Part shown: positions 40,540-48,603 of the stretch, one piece after another | Numbering within the stretch: position 1 is the first letter of the stretch | How the letters are laid out: every line of letters begins with the position of its first letter | Source of the DNA: RHKX01 sp963743875 | GTDB taxonomy: Bacteria > Actinomycetota > Thermoleophilia > Solirubrobacterales > 70-9 | Length of the DNA stretch: 64,000 nt | Reading direction: 5' to 3' | Assembly (NCBI GenBank): GCA_963743875.1 | Contig: CAVURM010000001.1 | Span: forward strand, 496,001-560,000 | Made by a program: the position numbers and the translations under genes | The notes under the pieces: generated by a model | Seen by the model: only the letters and a program-made list of their open reading frames with translations | What the model was told of the DNA's origin: nothing | The model's database searches: none

Positions 40540-41124
40540 CTACGCCGCGGCGCGACCGCTGCGGAGGGCGAAGCCGACGATCTCCTCGGCGGTCTGGCCT
40601 TCGGCGGTCGCAAGCAGGCGCTCGACCTCGATCGGCGTGTAGCCGAGCCCGATCAGTCCCTCACGGGCTTCCTCGCGGGCGCTGCTCTCCGTCGTCACCA
40701 CCGAAGCCGCTTCGTCGAGCTCACCGGCAACGCGCTCACGAAGCTCGACGATGATCCGCTCCGCGGTCCGCTTTCCGATCCCCGGTACGGCCTGGAAGCG
40801 CTTCGCGTCGCCCGCCGCGAGGGCGCGCATCAGCTCGCCGACCGAGCCGCCGGAGAGCACAGCCATCCCGACCTTCGGGCCGACCCCGGAGACCGACGTG
40901 AGCGAGAGGAAGAGCTCCCGCTCGTCCTCGGTCGCAAAGCCGTAGAGGGCGAGGGAATCGTCGCGCGAGATCAGATGCGCGTGGAGGGAGACCCGCTCCC
41001 CAACCGCGGGGACAGTTCGAAGGGTCTCCGACGAGACGGCGAGTCGATAGCCCACTCCGCCGGCGTCGACGACCACGTGATCGCTGCGCCGGGAGAGGAC
41101 TTCTCCGGTGACGGCGGCGATCAT
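40540..41124 (-). CDS. ruvA: Holliday junction branch-migration protein RuvA
   Basis: 194 aa. Domain I starts MIAAVTGEVLSRRSDHVVVD with the GVGY motif; two HhH motifs are SVSGVGPKVGMAVL and AVPGIGKRTAERIIVEL; the C-terminal third helical domain contains GLIGLGYTPIEVERLL that contacts RuvB. ATG at 41124 overlaps the ruvC stop as ATGA. Longer versions upstream would overlap ruvC and are rejected. Confidence 0.96.
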   Translation of the reverse strand: MIAAVTGEVLSRRSDHVVVDAGGVGYRLAVSSETLRTVPAVGERVSLHAHLISRDDSLALYGFATEDERELFLSLTSVSGVGPKVGMAVLSGGSVGELMRALAAGDAKRFQAVPGIGKRTAERIIVELRERVAGELDEAASVVTTESSAREEAREGLIGLGYTPIEVERLLATAEGQTAEEIVGFALRSGRAAA

Positions 41125-41636
41125 CCGACCGCGCCGGCGGCGAGCACGTCCGCCGTCCCATCGTCGCGCAAATGGGCCGCGTGGCAGACGGCGACCGCGA
41201 GCGCGTCGGCCGCGTGGTCGGAAGGGGGCTCGACCGGCAGACTGAGAAGGACGCCGACCATGTGCTTGACCTGGTCCTTCGCCGCCGACCCACTCCCGCA
41301 GACCGCGAGCTTGACCGACTGGGGCGTGTAGTCGAAGCATGGGATCTCGTGCGAGGCGGCGGCGAGCATTACCACCCCTCGAGCCTGACCGACGCTGATC
41401 GCGGAATTGACGTTCCTGCCGAAGTAGATGCTCTCGAGGGCGAGCGATTGCGGCTCGTGCCACTCGATCAGCTCGGTGATCGAGTCGTGGATTCGGCGCA
41501 GGCGCTGCTCAGCGGGGATTCCCGCGGGAACCTCGACGGTACCGCCGTCGATCGCGGTCATCCGCGAGCCAGCCACCCTGACAACACCGAAACCGGTGTT
41601 GGCGATGCCGGGATCGATACCCATGACGATCCTCAT
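41121..41636 (-). CDS. ruvC: Crossover junction endodeoxyribonuclease RuvC
   Basis: 171 aa RNase-H fold resolvase. Acidic catalytic residues: Asp8 in GIDPGIANTG, Glu near 68 in ALESIYFGRN, and the C-terminal SDHAADALAVAVCH. Order yebC-ruvC-ruvA-ruvB is standard. ATG at 41636 with CAGAAT eight bases upstream. Confidence 0.95.
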   Translation of the reverse strand: MRIVMGIDPGIANTGFGVVRVAGSRMTAIDGGTVEVPAGIPAEQRLRRIHDSITELIEWHEPQSLALESIYFGRNVNSAISVGQARGVVMLAAASHEIPCFDYTPQSVKLAVCGSGSAAKDQVKHMVGVLLSLPVEPPSDHAADALAVAVCHAAHLRDDGTADVLAAGAVG

Positions 41637-41681
41637 ACGGGGACATTCTGTACCGACCCCCGGATGCCTCCCCCGGCGGTT

Positions 41682-42431
41682 CTAGCTCACCGCTTTCTCC
41701 ATGATCTCATCGGACATCTCGAAGTTCGTGTGGACCGCGTCGACATCGTCGTGGTCGTCGAGGGCCTCGATCAGGTTGAGCAGCGTCTTCGCGTCGCCCT
41801 CCCCCACCTCAACGGTGTTCCTGGGGTCCATGGCGATGTCGGAGGACTCGACCGAGACCCCGGCTTCATCGAGGGCCGCACGGACGCTCGTCAGCTCACT
41901 CGGAGTGGTGAGCACCCGGAAGGTCCCGCCGTCGTCGACGACGTCCTCCGCGCCGGCGTCGATTGCGATCATCAGGTCGTCCTCGTTGTAACGCTCGCCG
42001 TCGACGCGGATCACGCCGCGCTTCTCGAAGATCCAGGCGACCGAGTTCGGTTCGCCGAGGCTTCCGTTGTGACGGTCGAAGGCATGGCGGATCTCGGAGC
42101 CGGTCCGGTTGCGGTTGTCCGACATCGCGTCGACCAGGATCGCCACCCCTCCGGGTCCATACCCCTCGTACATGATCCGCTCGACCGCAACCCCGTCGGA
42201 GCCCTCACCGGTACCGCGGTCGATGGCCCGCTGGATGTTGTCCTTCGGCATCGACTGGTCGCGAGCTTTCTGAACCGCCGTCGCCAGCGTGGCATTCCCC
42301 TCCGGGTCCCCACCGCCCTCACGCGCCGCGACGGTGATCGCACGCGCGAGCTTCGTGAAGAGCTTGCCCCGCTTCGCGTCTGTGGCGCCCTTCTTGTGCT
42401 TGATCGACGCCCATTTGGAGTGTCCGGACAT
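41682..42431 (-). CDS. YebC/PmpR-family regulatory protein
   Basis: 249 aa. Starts MSGHSKWASIKHKKGATDAK, with GKLFTKLARAITVAA and MPKDNIQRAIDRG, the family hallmarks. Members act as transcription regulators or, as found recently for some, help ribosomes through proline stretches. ATG at 42431 with TAAGAT six bases upstream, consistent with leaderless transcription of the yebC-ruvCAB unit. Confidence 0.94.
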   Translation of the reverse strand: MSGHSKWASIKHKKGATDAKRGKLFTKLARAITVAAREGGGDPEGNATLATAVQKARDQSMPKDNIQRAIDRGTGEGSDGVAVERIMYEGYGPGGVAILVDAMSDNRNRTGSEIRHAFDRHNGSLGEPNSVAWIFEKRGVIRVDGERYNEDDLMIAIDAGAEDVVDDGGTFRVLTTPSELTSVRAALDEAGVSVESSDIAMDPRNTVEVGEGDAKTLLNLIEALDDHDDVDAVHTNFEMSDEIMEKAVS

Positions 42432-42437
42432 GACCTG

Positions 42438-42443
42438 ATCTTA
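42438..42443 (-). promoter_or_regulatory. Leaderless -10 box of yebC
   Basis: TAAGAT on the minus strand, six bases before the ATG. Confidence 0.55.
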
Positions 42444-42702
42444 GAACCGGCGCACACGGACGCGAGATCCGCAATGCTGCCTGCGGTCCGATACGGCCCG
42501 CAGAACGACGACGACCGAACCTACGGGGGGACGAGGTCCGGTCGCGTCGACACCCCGTCCACGTCAGTTCACATTCGTAGGGAGCTCCCGCAAGCGTCCA
42601 AGAATGGGCTGATGTTTCGGGGATCTGGAACGTGAAACAGCCTCGGCCGGGGAAAGTTGCGCTAGCGTCATCCGGGGGGCCCGTCCCGGCGAAAGTCGTC
42701 GC

Positions 42703-42778
42703 CCGCGGGTCCTGCCGAGGGGTGGATCGCACCGCTCGCTGACGCTCGGGTGTCGACCCACGCCCGCGCCACCCGCGG
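42703..42778 (+). repeat. 76-bp element with 8-bp terminal inverted repeats, copy 3
   Basis: CCGCGGGT at 42703-42710 and ACCCGCGG at 42771-42778. About 20 bases before it (GTCCCGGCGAAAG) are also shared with the flank of the 10.6-kb copy. Confidence 0.8.
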
Positions 42779-42960
42779 CAGGTCCTCCACGAGGACCGAC
42801 CCCGAGCGGTGGTTGGAGGGTGGGTTCCAAGGTGAACCCTACGAAACGCACCCTGTAGGTACGGAACATTGGGTTCACCCCGAAAGCGCCCTCGGCAGGC
42901 GGGTGAACGGTGACCGACCTCCCAGATCCTCCCCTACCCAGCCCAACCGACCCTCACCGG
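42721..42960 (-). repeat. 240-bp dispersed repeat, copy B (inverted)
   Basis: Reverse complement of 10411-10650 with two mismatches and no gaps. Extends into a tandem of GGCAGGCCAC(A/G)CCCACCTCC motifs (to about 43026) similar to that beside copy A. Confidence 0.95.
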
Positions 42961-43043
42961 CCGGCGGGTCTCTCGGCAGGCCACGCCCACCTCCAACTCC
43001 CCTCGGCAGGCCACACCCACCTCCATCCCACACCCCCCAGCCC

Positions 43044-44147
43044 TCAGACCACGAACTTCCCGTCCTGCTGCAACAGCTCGCCGTCCATCGTGATGCTGCC
43101 GCCCTTGCGCAGGTCGCAGATCATGTCCCAGTGGATTGCGGAGTTGTTGACGCCGCCCGTCTCCGGATAGCTCTCACCGACCGCCAGGTGGACCGTGCCG
43201 CCGATCTTCTCGTCGAGCAGGATCTCGCCGGTGCCGGCCGCGATCCCGAAGTTGGTGCCGATGCCGAGTTCGCCGAGGCGGCGGGCGCCCTCGTCGGTGT
43301 CGAGCATCTCGATCAGGAAGCTCTCGCCACGCTCGGCGGTGGCGTCGACGACCCTGCCCCCCTCGAAACGGAAGTGGACGCCGGCAACCTCGCGGCCGGC
43401 GTAGGTGGCCGGCAGGTGGAACGTGACCTCGCCCTCGGCCGAATCCTCGACCGGACCGGTGAAGAACTCGCCGTCGGGCATGTTGTACTTGCCGTCGGCG
43501 GGCTTGAAGTGGCGCCCGGCGACGTTCAGCTTCAAATCGGTGCCGGGGCCCTGGATGTGGACCTCCTCGCGCCCCTCCGCCCAGTCAGCCAGCCGGTACG
43601 TCTCCTCGGCCGCATGCTTCCAGGCGGCCACCGGGTCCGGCTGGTCGCAGAGGCAGGCGCGGTAATAGAAGTCCTCGTAGTCGGAGAGGCTCATCGACGC
43701 CTCCGAGGCGTAGGCGTTGGTTGGAAACAGCGTCACGTTCCACCGCAGCTCGCCGGCGGCGCTCCGCTCCATCATCTTCTGCATGTGAGGGTGCATCGCC
43801 TTCTGGCGGAGGGTCTGGCGGTCGGGCGGAACGCTCGAGAGCTCACGAACGTTCGTGTCGGAGAGAATCCGCATCCGAGCGTCGGCCTCGTCGAAGGCCC
43901 ACTTGTTTGCGGGCGACACCCACTCGAGCTGGGCGTCGCTCGCGAGTTCGAAAAACGCCGCCTGGGTTCCCTCCAGGGAGAGGTCGAGCACGGGATGGGC
44001 GCCGGCTCGCAACGTCTCCTCGTAGAGCGCCTGGACGAGCGGCTCGGCCACGGCGCCGCTGGAGATCGTGAAGGTCTGACCCTCCTGCAACTCCAGCGAG
44101 TAGCGCACGATCACCCTCGCCAGTCCCTCGATCCTCGGATCCCTCAT
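43044..44147 (-). CDS. M29-family aminopeptidase
   Basis: 367 aa thermophilic-type metallo-aminopeptidase (AmpS/AmpT family). Seen: GLARVIVRYSLELQEGQ, the metal-binding Glu/His residues in PDGEFFTGPVEDSAEGEV (Glu ligand), GTNFGIAAGTGEILLDEKIGG, HLAVGESYPETGG and a final IHWDMICDLRKGG (His and Asp ligands). ATG at 44147 overlaps the pdxT stop as ATGA; upstream frames are shadow of pdxT. Association with pdxST is probably just operon packing. Confidence 0.9.
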   Translation of the reverse strand: MRDPRIEGLARVIVRYSLELQEGQTFTISSGAVAEPLVQALYEETLRAGAHPVLDLSLEGTQAAFFELASDAQLEWVSPANKWAFDEADARMRILSDTNVRELSSVPPDRQTLRQKAMHPHMQKMMERSAAGELRWNVTLFPTNAYASEASMSLSDYEDFYYRACLCDQPDPVAAWKHAAEETYRLADWAEGREEVHIQGPGTDLKLNVAGRHFKPADGKYNMPDGEFFTGPVEDSAEGEVTFHLPATYAGREVAGVHFRFEGGRVVDATAERGESFLIEMLDTDEGARRLGELGIGTNFGIAAGTGEILLDEKIGGTVHLAVGESYPETGGVNNSAIHWDMICDLRKGGSITMDGELLQQDGKFVV

Positions 44148-44758
44148 CTCGCCTCCTCCATGGCGCGCTCCCGCGCCGCCGTAGCCATTGCCATCAACAG
44201 TGCATGCACCCGTGAATCCTCGGTCAGCTCCGGGTGGAACGCGCAGGCGAGGACCACGCCTTCGCGGATTACCACCGGGTGATCGTCCCAGCGTGCCAAC
44301 ACCTCGACCCCTTCGCCGTGGGTCTCGATCCACGGGGCGCGGATGAAGGCGGCGCGGATCGGCTCCGGACCGATTCCGGGGTCGGCGGAATCGAAGACGA
44401 TGTCGGCCTCGAAGCTCTGCAGCTGCCGCCCGAACGCGTTGCGGCGCGCCACGGCGTCGATCAGGCCGAGATGCTCGCTGTCGCAGACGATCATGCCCGC
44501 GCAGGTCCCGAGAATCGGACGGCCGGCATCGAAGTGGCCACGGATCGCCGGCTCGAGCCCGTCGCGCTCGATCGCCTTGGTGATCGTCGTGCTCTCCCCG
44601 CCGGGGATCACGAGCGCGTCGAGAGCAATCAGGTCGACGGGAGTCCGGACCTCGGCGGCGTCGGCCCCGAGCCCCTCGAGAATCCGGACGTGCGCGGCGA
44701 AATCACCCTGGCTTGCCAGGACGCCGACCCGGAGCCGGTCGCCTGCCTGGGCGGGCAC
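44144..44758 (-). CDS. pdxT: PLP synthase glutaminase subunit PdxT
   Basis: 204 aa class-I-like glutaminase that feeds ammonia to PdxS. VLASQGDFAAHVRIL at the start, PGGESTTITK, the catalytic Cys in GTCAGMIV and the His-Glu pair in CAFHPELTED. GTG at 44758 overlaps the pdxS TAG by one base (TAGTG), which is more economical than the TTG at 44764. Confidence 0.94.
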   Translation of the reverse strand: MPAQAGDRLRVGVLASQGDFAAHVRILEGLGADAAEVRTPVDLIALDALVIPGGESTTITKAIERDGLEPAIRGHFDAGRPILGTCAGMIVCDSEHLGLIDAVARRNAFGRQLQSFEADIVFDSADPGIGPEPIRAAFIRAPWIETHGEGVEVLARWDDHPVVIREGVVLACAFHPELTEDSRVHALLMAMATAARERAMEEAR

Positions 44759-45645
44759 TACCAACCGCGTTGCTGCAGCAGCTCGCCCTCGGCCGCGAGC
44801 TCGGCGATGTCGTCGCCTCGCATCGGCTCACCGAGATCCGTCGAAGCCGCGAGAACGCGCTCGGGATCGTTGAAGTGGGTAGTCGCCTCGACCACAGCCT
44901 TCGCGGTCCGCTCGGGATCCTCGGACTTGAAGATCCCTGAGCCGACGAAGTTGCCCTCGGCGCCAAGCTGCATCGTCAGCGCCGCATCGGCGGGGGTGGC
45001 GATGCCGCCGGCGCAGAACATCGGTACCGGCAGGCGACCGCGCTCGGCCACGTCGCGAACCACCTCGAGCGGGGCGCGCAGGTCCTTCGCCTCGGCGGCG
45101 AGCTGAGCGGGCTCGAGGATCGAGAGCCGGCGGATACCGCCGACGATCGATCGCAGGTGGCGGACCGCCTCGACGATGTTGCCCGTCCCGGCCTCGCCCT
45201 TGGAACGGATCATTGCCGCACCCTCGCTGATCCGGCGAAGCGCCTCGCCGAGATCGGTGGCACCGCAGACGAAGGGGATATCGAAGGCAAACTTGTCTAT
45301 GTGGTTGGCCTCGTCGGCCGGGGTCAGGACCTCCGACTCGTCGATGTAGTCGACTTCGAGGGCCTGCAGTACCTGGGCCTCGGCGAAGTGGCCGATCCGC
45401 GCCTTGGCCATCACCGGGATCGTCACCGCGGCCTTGATCTCGGTGATCATTCGCGGGTTCGACATCCGGGCGACGCCGCCGTCACGGCGGATATCGGAGG
45501 GGACGCGCTCGAGAGCCATCACCGCGCAGGCGCCGGTCGCCTCAGCCACGCGGGCCTGCTCGGCGTCGGTGACATCCATGATCACGCCGCCTTTGAGCAT
45601 CTCGGCAAGGCCGGTCTTGAGGCGGAATGTGGCGTGCTCGGCCAT
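44758..45645 (-). CDS. pdxS: PLP synthase synthase subunit PdxS
   Basis: 295 aa TIM barrel that makes PLP from ribose-5-phosphate, glyceraldehyde-3-phosphate and ammonia. KTGLAEMLKGGVIMDVTDAE near the start, catalytic Lys in MAKARIGHFAEAQ, ESEVLTPADE, and GTGNIVEAVRHLR, CAGGIATPADAA and GSGIFKSEDP all match. ATG at 45645. TATATT ends six bases upstream, so the mRNA may be leaderless. PLP made here serves the threonine-synthase-like enzyme and YggS. Confidence 0.96.
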   Translation of the reverse strand: MAEHATFRLKTGLAEMLKGGVIMDVTDAEQARVAEATGACAVMALERVPSDIRRDGGVARMSNPRMITEIKAAVTIPVMAKARIGHFAEAQVLQALEVDYIDESEVLTPADEANHIDKFAFDIPFVCGATDLGEALRRISEGAAMIRSKGEAGTGNIVEAVRHLRSIVGGIRRLSILEPAQLAAEAKDLRAPLEVVRDVAERGRLPVPMFCAGGIATPADAALTMQLGAEGNFVGSGIFKSEDPERTAKAVVEATTHFNDPERVLAASTDLGEPMRGDDIAELAAEGELLQQRGW

Positions 45646-45651
45646 CGGCCA

Positions 45652-45657
45652 AATATA
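45652..45657 (-). promoter_or_regulatory. Leaderless -10 box of pdxS
   Basis: TATATT on the minus strand, six bases before the ATG; shows pdxST can be transcribed apart from the upstream RpiR-type gene. Confidence 0.5.
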
Positions 45658-45715
45658 GACGGACCTGGAGCTGCATCGATCCCGACTGGGCCGATGCGCC
45701 AGTCCTTGGAGGCGC

Positions 45716-46618
45716 CTACTTGAGCTTGAAGGCGCGGATCCGGTCCTTGAAGGCGGCCTTGTCACGGGCGTAGACGCCGTGAGCCAGTGCTTCGACCAGA
45801 GCCAGAAGTGCGGTCGTCGACCTGGTGTAAGACGGCGAATCGGACGACCAGTAGAGCGTGTGTTCGGCATGCTCTCCGACATCGGAGAGCGTCGCGTCGG
45901 TGATCGCCATCGTGTGCGCGCCGCGGTGCCGGGCGAGCTTCATCGCCCGAATCACAAGCGGGTGGGCGCGGCCGGCGGAGAAGGCGACCACGAGGGTGTC
46001 CTCGTCGACGTTGCCGAGCCGGGTGATCGATTCCTGCCGCGGCTGCGTGATCGTCTCCGCCCGGATGTCAAGCAGGGCGAGCATGTGGCGGAGGTAGGAG
46101 GCGAAGAAGGCCATCTGATCCATCGCCACGATCACGACCCGATGGGCGGTGGCGAGTTCTCGCACGCAGAGCTCGACCGACTCGCGGGTGAGTCCGCGGA
46201 CCGTGCTCTCGATGTTTGCGTAGTCGGCCGCCAGCGATGCCTCGAACTCGGTGTGATCGAAGTCGAAGAGGGCTCCACCGCTGCCGGAAGCGGTACCGGT
46301 GGTCGCGACGGTCGCCCGGTACTCCTCGATCGCGGCCTGCTGCAGCTCCGGATAGCCGTCGAAGCCGAGGGCTTGAGAGAACCGGACGACGGTCGAAGAG
46401 GAGGTGTCGGCTCGCCGAGCGAGCTCTTCGGCGGTCTGGAAGGCCGCCTCCTCGAGGTGATCGACTATGTAGCGGGCCACATCCTTCTGCGAGCGCGAGA
46501 ACTCATCGAAGCGCTCCGTGATGTAGGTCGAGAGGGTCTTGCCGTTCGGGGTTCCGGTCGCGCTTGCGGCGCTGGATCCACTTCGGCGGGGCTTGGACTT
46601 GGTTGCGGTCTTGCTCAT
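45716..46618 (-). CDS. MurR/RpiR-family transcription regulator
   Basis: 300 aa. Residues 1-25 are basic and disordered. HTH-6 domain about 30-105 (FSRSQKDVARYIVDHLEEAA, RRADTSSSTVVRFSQALGFD), SIS sugar-phosphate-binding domain about 140-280 (VVIVAMDQMAFFAS, VVAFSAGRAHPLVIRAM). Members sense sugar phosphates. Directly upstream of pdxS, and divergent from the M3 peptidase; either may be a target. Effector unknown. Confidence 0.88.
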   Translation of the reverse strand: MSKTATKSKPRRSGSSAASATGTPNGKTLSTYITERFDEFSRSQKDVARYIVDHLEEAAFQTAEELARRADTSSSTVVRFSQALGFDGYPELQQAAIEEYRATVATTGTASGSGGALFDFDHTEFEASLAADYANIESTVRGLTRESVELCVRELATAHRVVIVAMDQMAFFASYLRHMLALLDIRAETITQPRQESITRLGNVDEDTLVVAFSAGRAHPLVIRAMKLARHRGAHTMAITDATLSDVGEHAEHTLYWSSDSPSYTRSTTALLALVEALAHGVYARDKAAFKDRIRAFKLK

Positions 46619-46697
46619 CGGTGACCCCAGATTCGCCCCACCCCGCGGTTTCCCTTCTGCGGTTCCCCCAAGACTCTCGAGCTCGTCAGGCGCGTGT

Positions 46698-46703
46698 TAG
46701 CTT
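46698..46703 (+). promoter_or_regulatory. Leaderless -10 box of the M3 peptidase gene
   Basis: TAGCTT lies seven bases before the ATG at 46711, the same arrangement as at 51673. Confidence 0.45.
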
Positions 46704-46710
46704 GCTCCCG

Positions 46711-48562
46711 ATGACCGCCACCGCCCAGAGCGACGCAGCGCCCGCCGCCGACGACCCGGGGGCATGGGACCTTGCGGACCTGATCGATCTCGAATCCGCG
46801 GGTATCACCGACTCCGGCGGGGACGATCGCGCTGCCGTCGATGCGCTGTTGGCGGAAGCTGACGAGCTTTCGGCCCAGTTCGCCTCCGACCTGGAGGGCA
46901 GGGTGGGTGAACTCGACGGACCGGGGCTCGTGGAGGCGATGCAACGTCTGGCAAGGATCTCCGAGCTCGTTGGACGGGCACTCAACTACGCCCACCTCAG
47001 GTTCGCGGCCGACACCGAGGACCCGGCGATCGGCGCACTCCTCCAGGGTTCCTCGGAGCGGGCCACCCAGATCCAGACTCGCCTCATCTTCTTCGAGCTC
47101 GAATGGGTCGAGATCGACGATGAGCGAGCCGAGGAGCTGCTTGCCGCCGACGGGCTCGACTTCTGCCGCCATCACCTCCGGATGGAGCGTCGCTACCGCC
47201 CCCATCTGCTGACCGCGCCCGAGGAACGGATCGTGACCGAGCTCTCACTGACCGGTCGCGGGGCCTGGAGCCGGCTGTTCGACGAGCTCACGTCCGCGAT
47301 CCGAGTCGAGCTTCCGGAGGGCGACGAGCCGGTCGCACTCGACGTCGCGCTTTCCGGCCTCTTCGATCCGGACCGGGAGCGGCGGCGGACGGTCGCCGAG
47401 GCGGTGACTGCAGCCCTGGAGCCCGGGCTGCGGACGCGCGCCTATGCCTTCAACACACTGCTGCAGGAGAAGGCGACCATGGACCGCCTGCGCTCCTATC
47501 CACACTGGCTGGCCACCCGCAACCTCTCCAACGAGGCGTCCGACGAATCCGTTCAAGCGTTGGTCGAGGCGGTCCGCGGCCGCAACGACCTGGCGCGACG
47601 CTGGTATCGGACCAAGGCCAAGCTGCTGGGGATCGAGCGACTCGCCGACTACGACCGGATGGCCATCGTCGGCGCCGACGACGAGCAGATCGGCTGGAAC
47701 GAGGGCCGCGAGATCGTTCTCGAGACCTTCGAGTCGGTCTCTCCCCGGCTCGGCGAGATCGCCGGTCGCTTCATCGGCGAGCGCTGGATCGACGTACCGC
47801 CGCGGCCGTCCAAACGAGGCGGCGCCTTCAGCGCCTCGACCGTGCCGTCGGTCCACCCCTACGTGATGCTCAACTGGACCGACCGACGGCGCGACGTGAC
47901 CACGCTCGCCCATGAGCTGGGCCACGGGATCCACCAGTACCTCGTCAGCCGAGCAGGGGATCTACCACCAGAACACACCGCTGACCGTCGCCGAGACGGC
48001 ATCGGTATTCGCCGAGGAACTGGTCTTCGGGCGTCTGCTCGAGGGAGCGGCCGACCCGCGCTCCCGCCTCAACCTCCTCGCCGAATCGATCGAGGGTCAG
48101 ATCGCGACCGTCTTCCGCCAGATCGCGATGAACCAGTTCGAGGACCGCGTCCACACCGCCCGGCGGGACGAGGGGGAACTCTCGGTGGAGCGCTTCGGCG
48201 AGATCTGGACCGGGACTCAGACCGAGCTGCTCGGCGACGCCGTGGAAGTGACTGACGGCTACAAGTCGTGGTGGTCCTACGTCCCCCACTTCATCGGCTC
48301 GCCCGGCTACGTCTACGCGTACGCCTACGGCCAGCTGCTCGCGCTCTCCGTCTACCGGCTCTACCTCGACCGCGGCGATGATTTCATCCCGGACTACCTC
48401 GAGATGTTGTCCTGCGGCGGCTCGCGGTCTCCGGAGGATCTGGGCGCGATCGTCGGGGTCGACCTCGCCGATCCCGGATTCTGGGATCGCGGCCTCGACC
48501 TGGTGGCCGAGCAGCTCGACGCCGCCGAAGCGGCCGCCGAGCAGGTTCTCGCCGTCGGCTGA
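46711..48562 (+). pseudogene. M3-family oligoendopeptidase F, one-base frameshift
   Basis: Two frames make one protein of about 616 aa. Residues 1-410 end in the zinc motif HELGHGIHQYL; the continuation AEQGIYHQNTPLTVAETASV (third zinc ligand Glu) to the family C-terminus is in the next frame. Removing the G at 47944 gives QYLSAEQGIYHQNT with no other change. The rest of both halves is well conserved in style (SYVPHFIGSPGYVYAYAYGQ), so the break is recent or a sequencing error. Cytoplasmic oligopeptide breakdown. ATG at 46711. Confidence 0.85.
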
Positions 48563-48591
48563 TCAATTCCCCCGGTCCGCCGCGATCTGGT

Positions 48592-48597
48592 TAGGAT
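48592..48597 (+). promoter_or_regulatory. Leaderless -10 box of the sugar transporter gene
   Basis: TAGGAT followed by six bases and ATG at 48604. Confidence 0.55.
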
Positions 48598-48603
48598 CGC
48601 CCC

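Larger units (their letters stand above)
42444..43043. other. Gene-free stretch with repeats
   Basis: About 600 bases between yebC and the M29 peptidase. 42444-42700 has no recognisable gene, tRNA or structured RNA; open frames there look like shadows. 42703-43026 is the repeat block described separately. Confidence 0.7.

Noticed and set aside
42444..42700. tRNA or structured RNA in the gap after yebC
   Set aside because: No T-loop GGTTCGA-type box or cloverleaf arms could be found by eye.
47935..47950. Programmed frameshift in the M3 peptidase
   Set aside because: No slippery heptamer or downstream stimulator seen, and the family is not known to use one.
47912..48562. Separate gene for the second half of the M3 peptidase
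   Set aside because: Its first residues are an antiframe of the HELGH region; it is the continuation of the same protein after a one-base shift.
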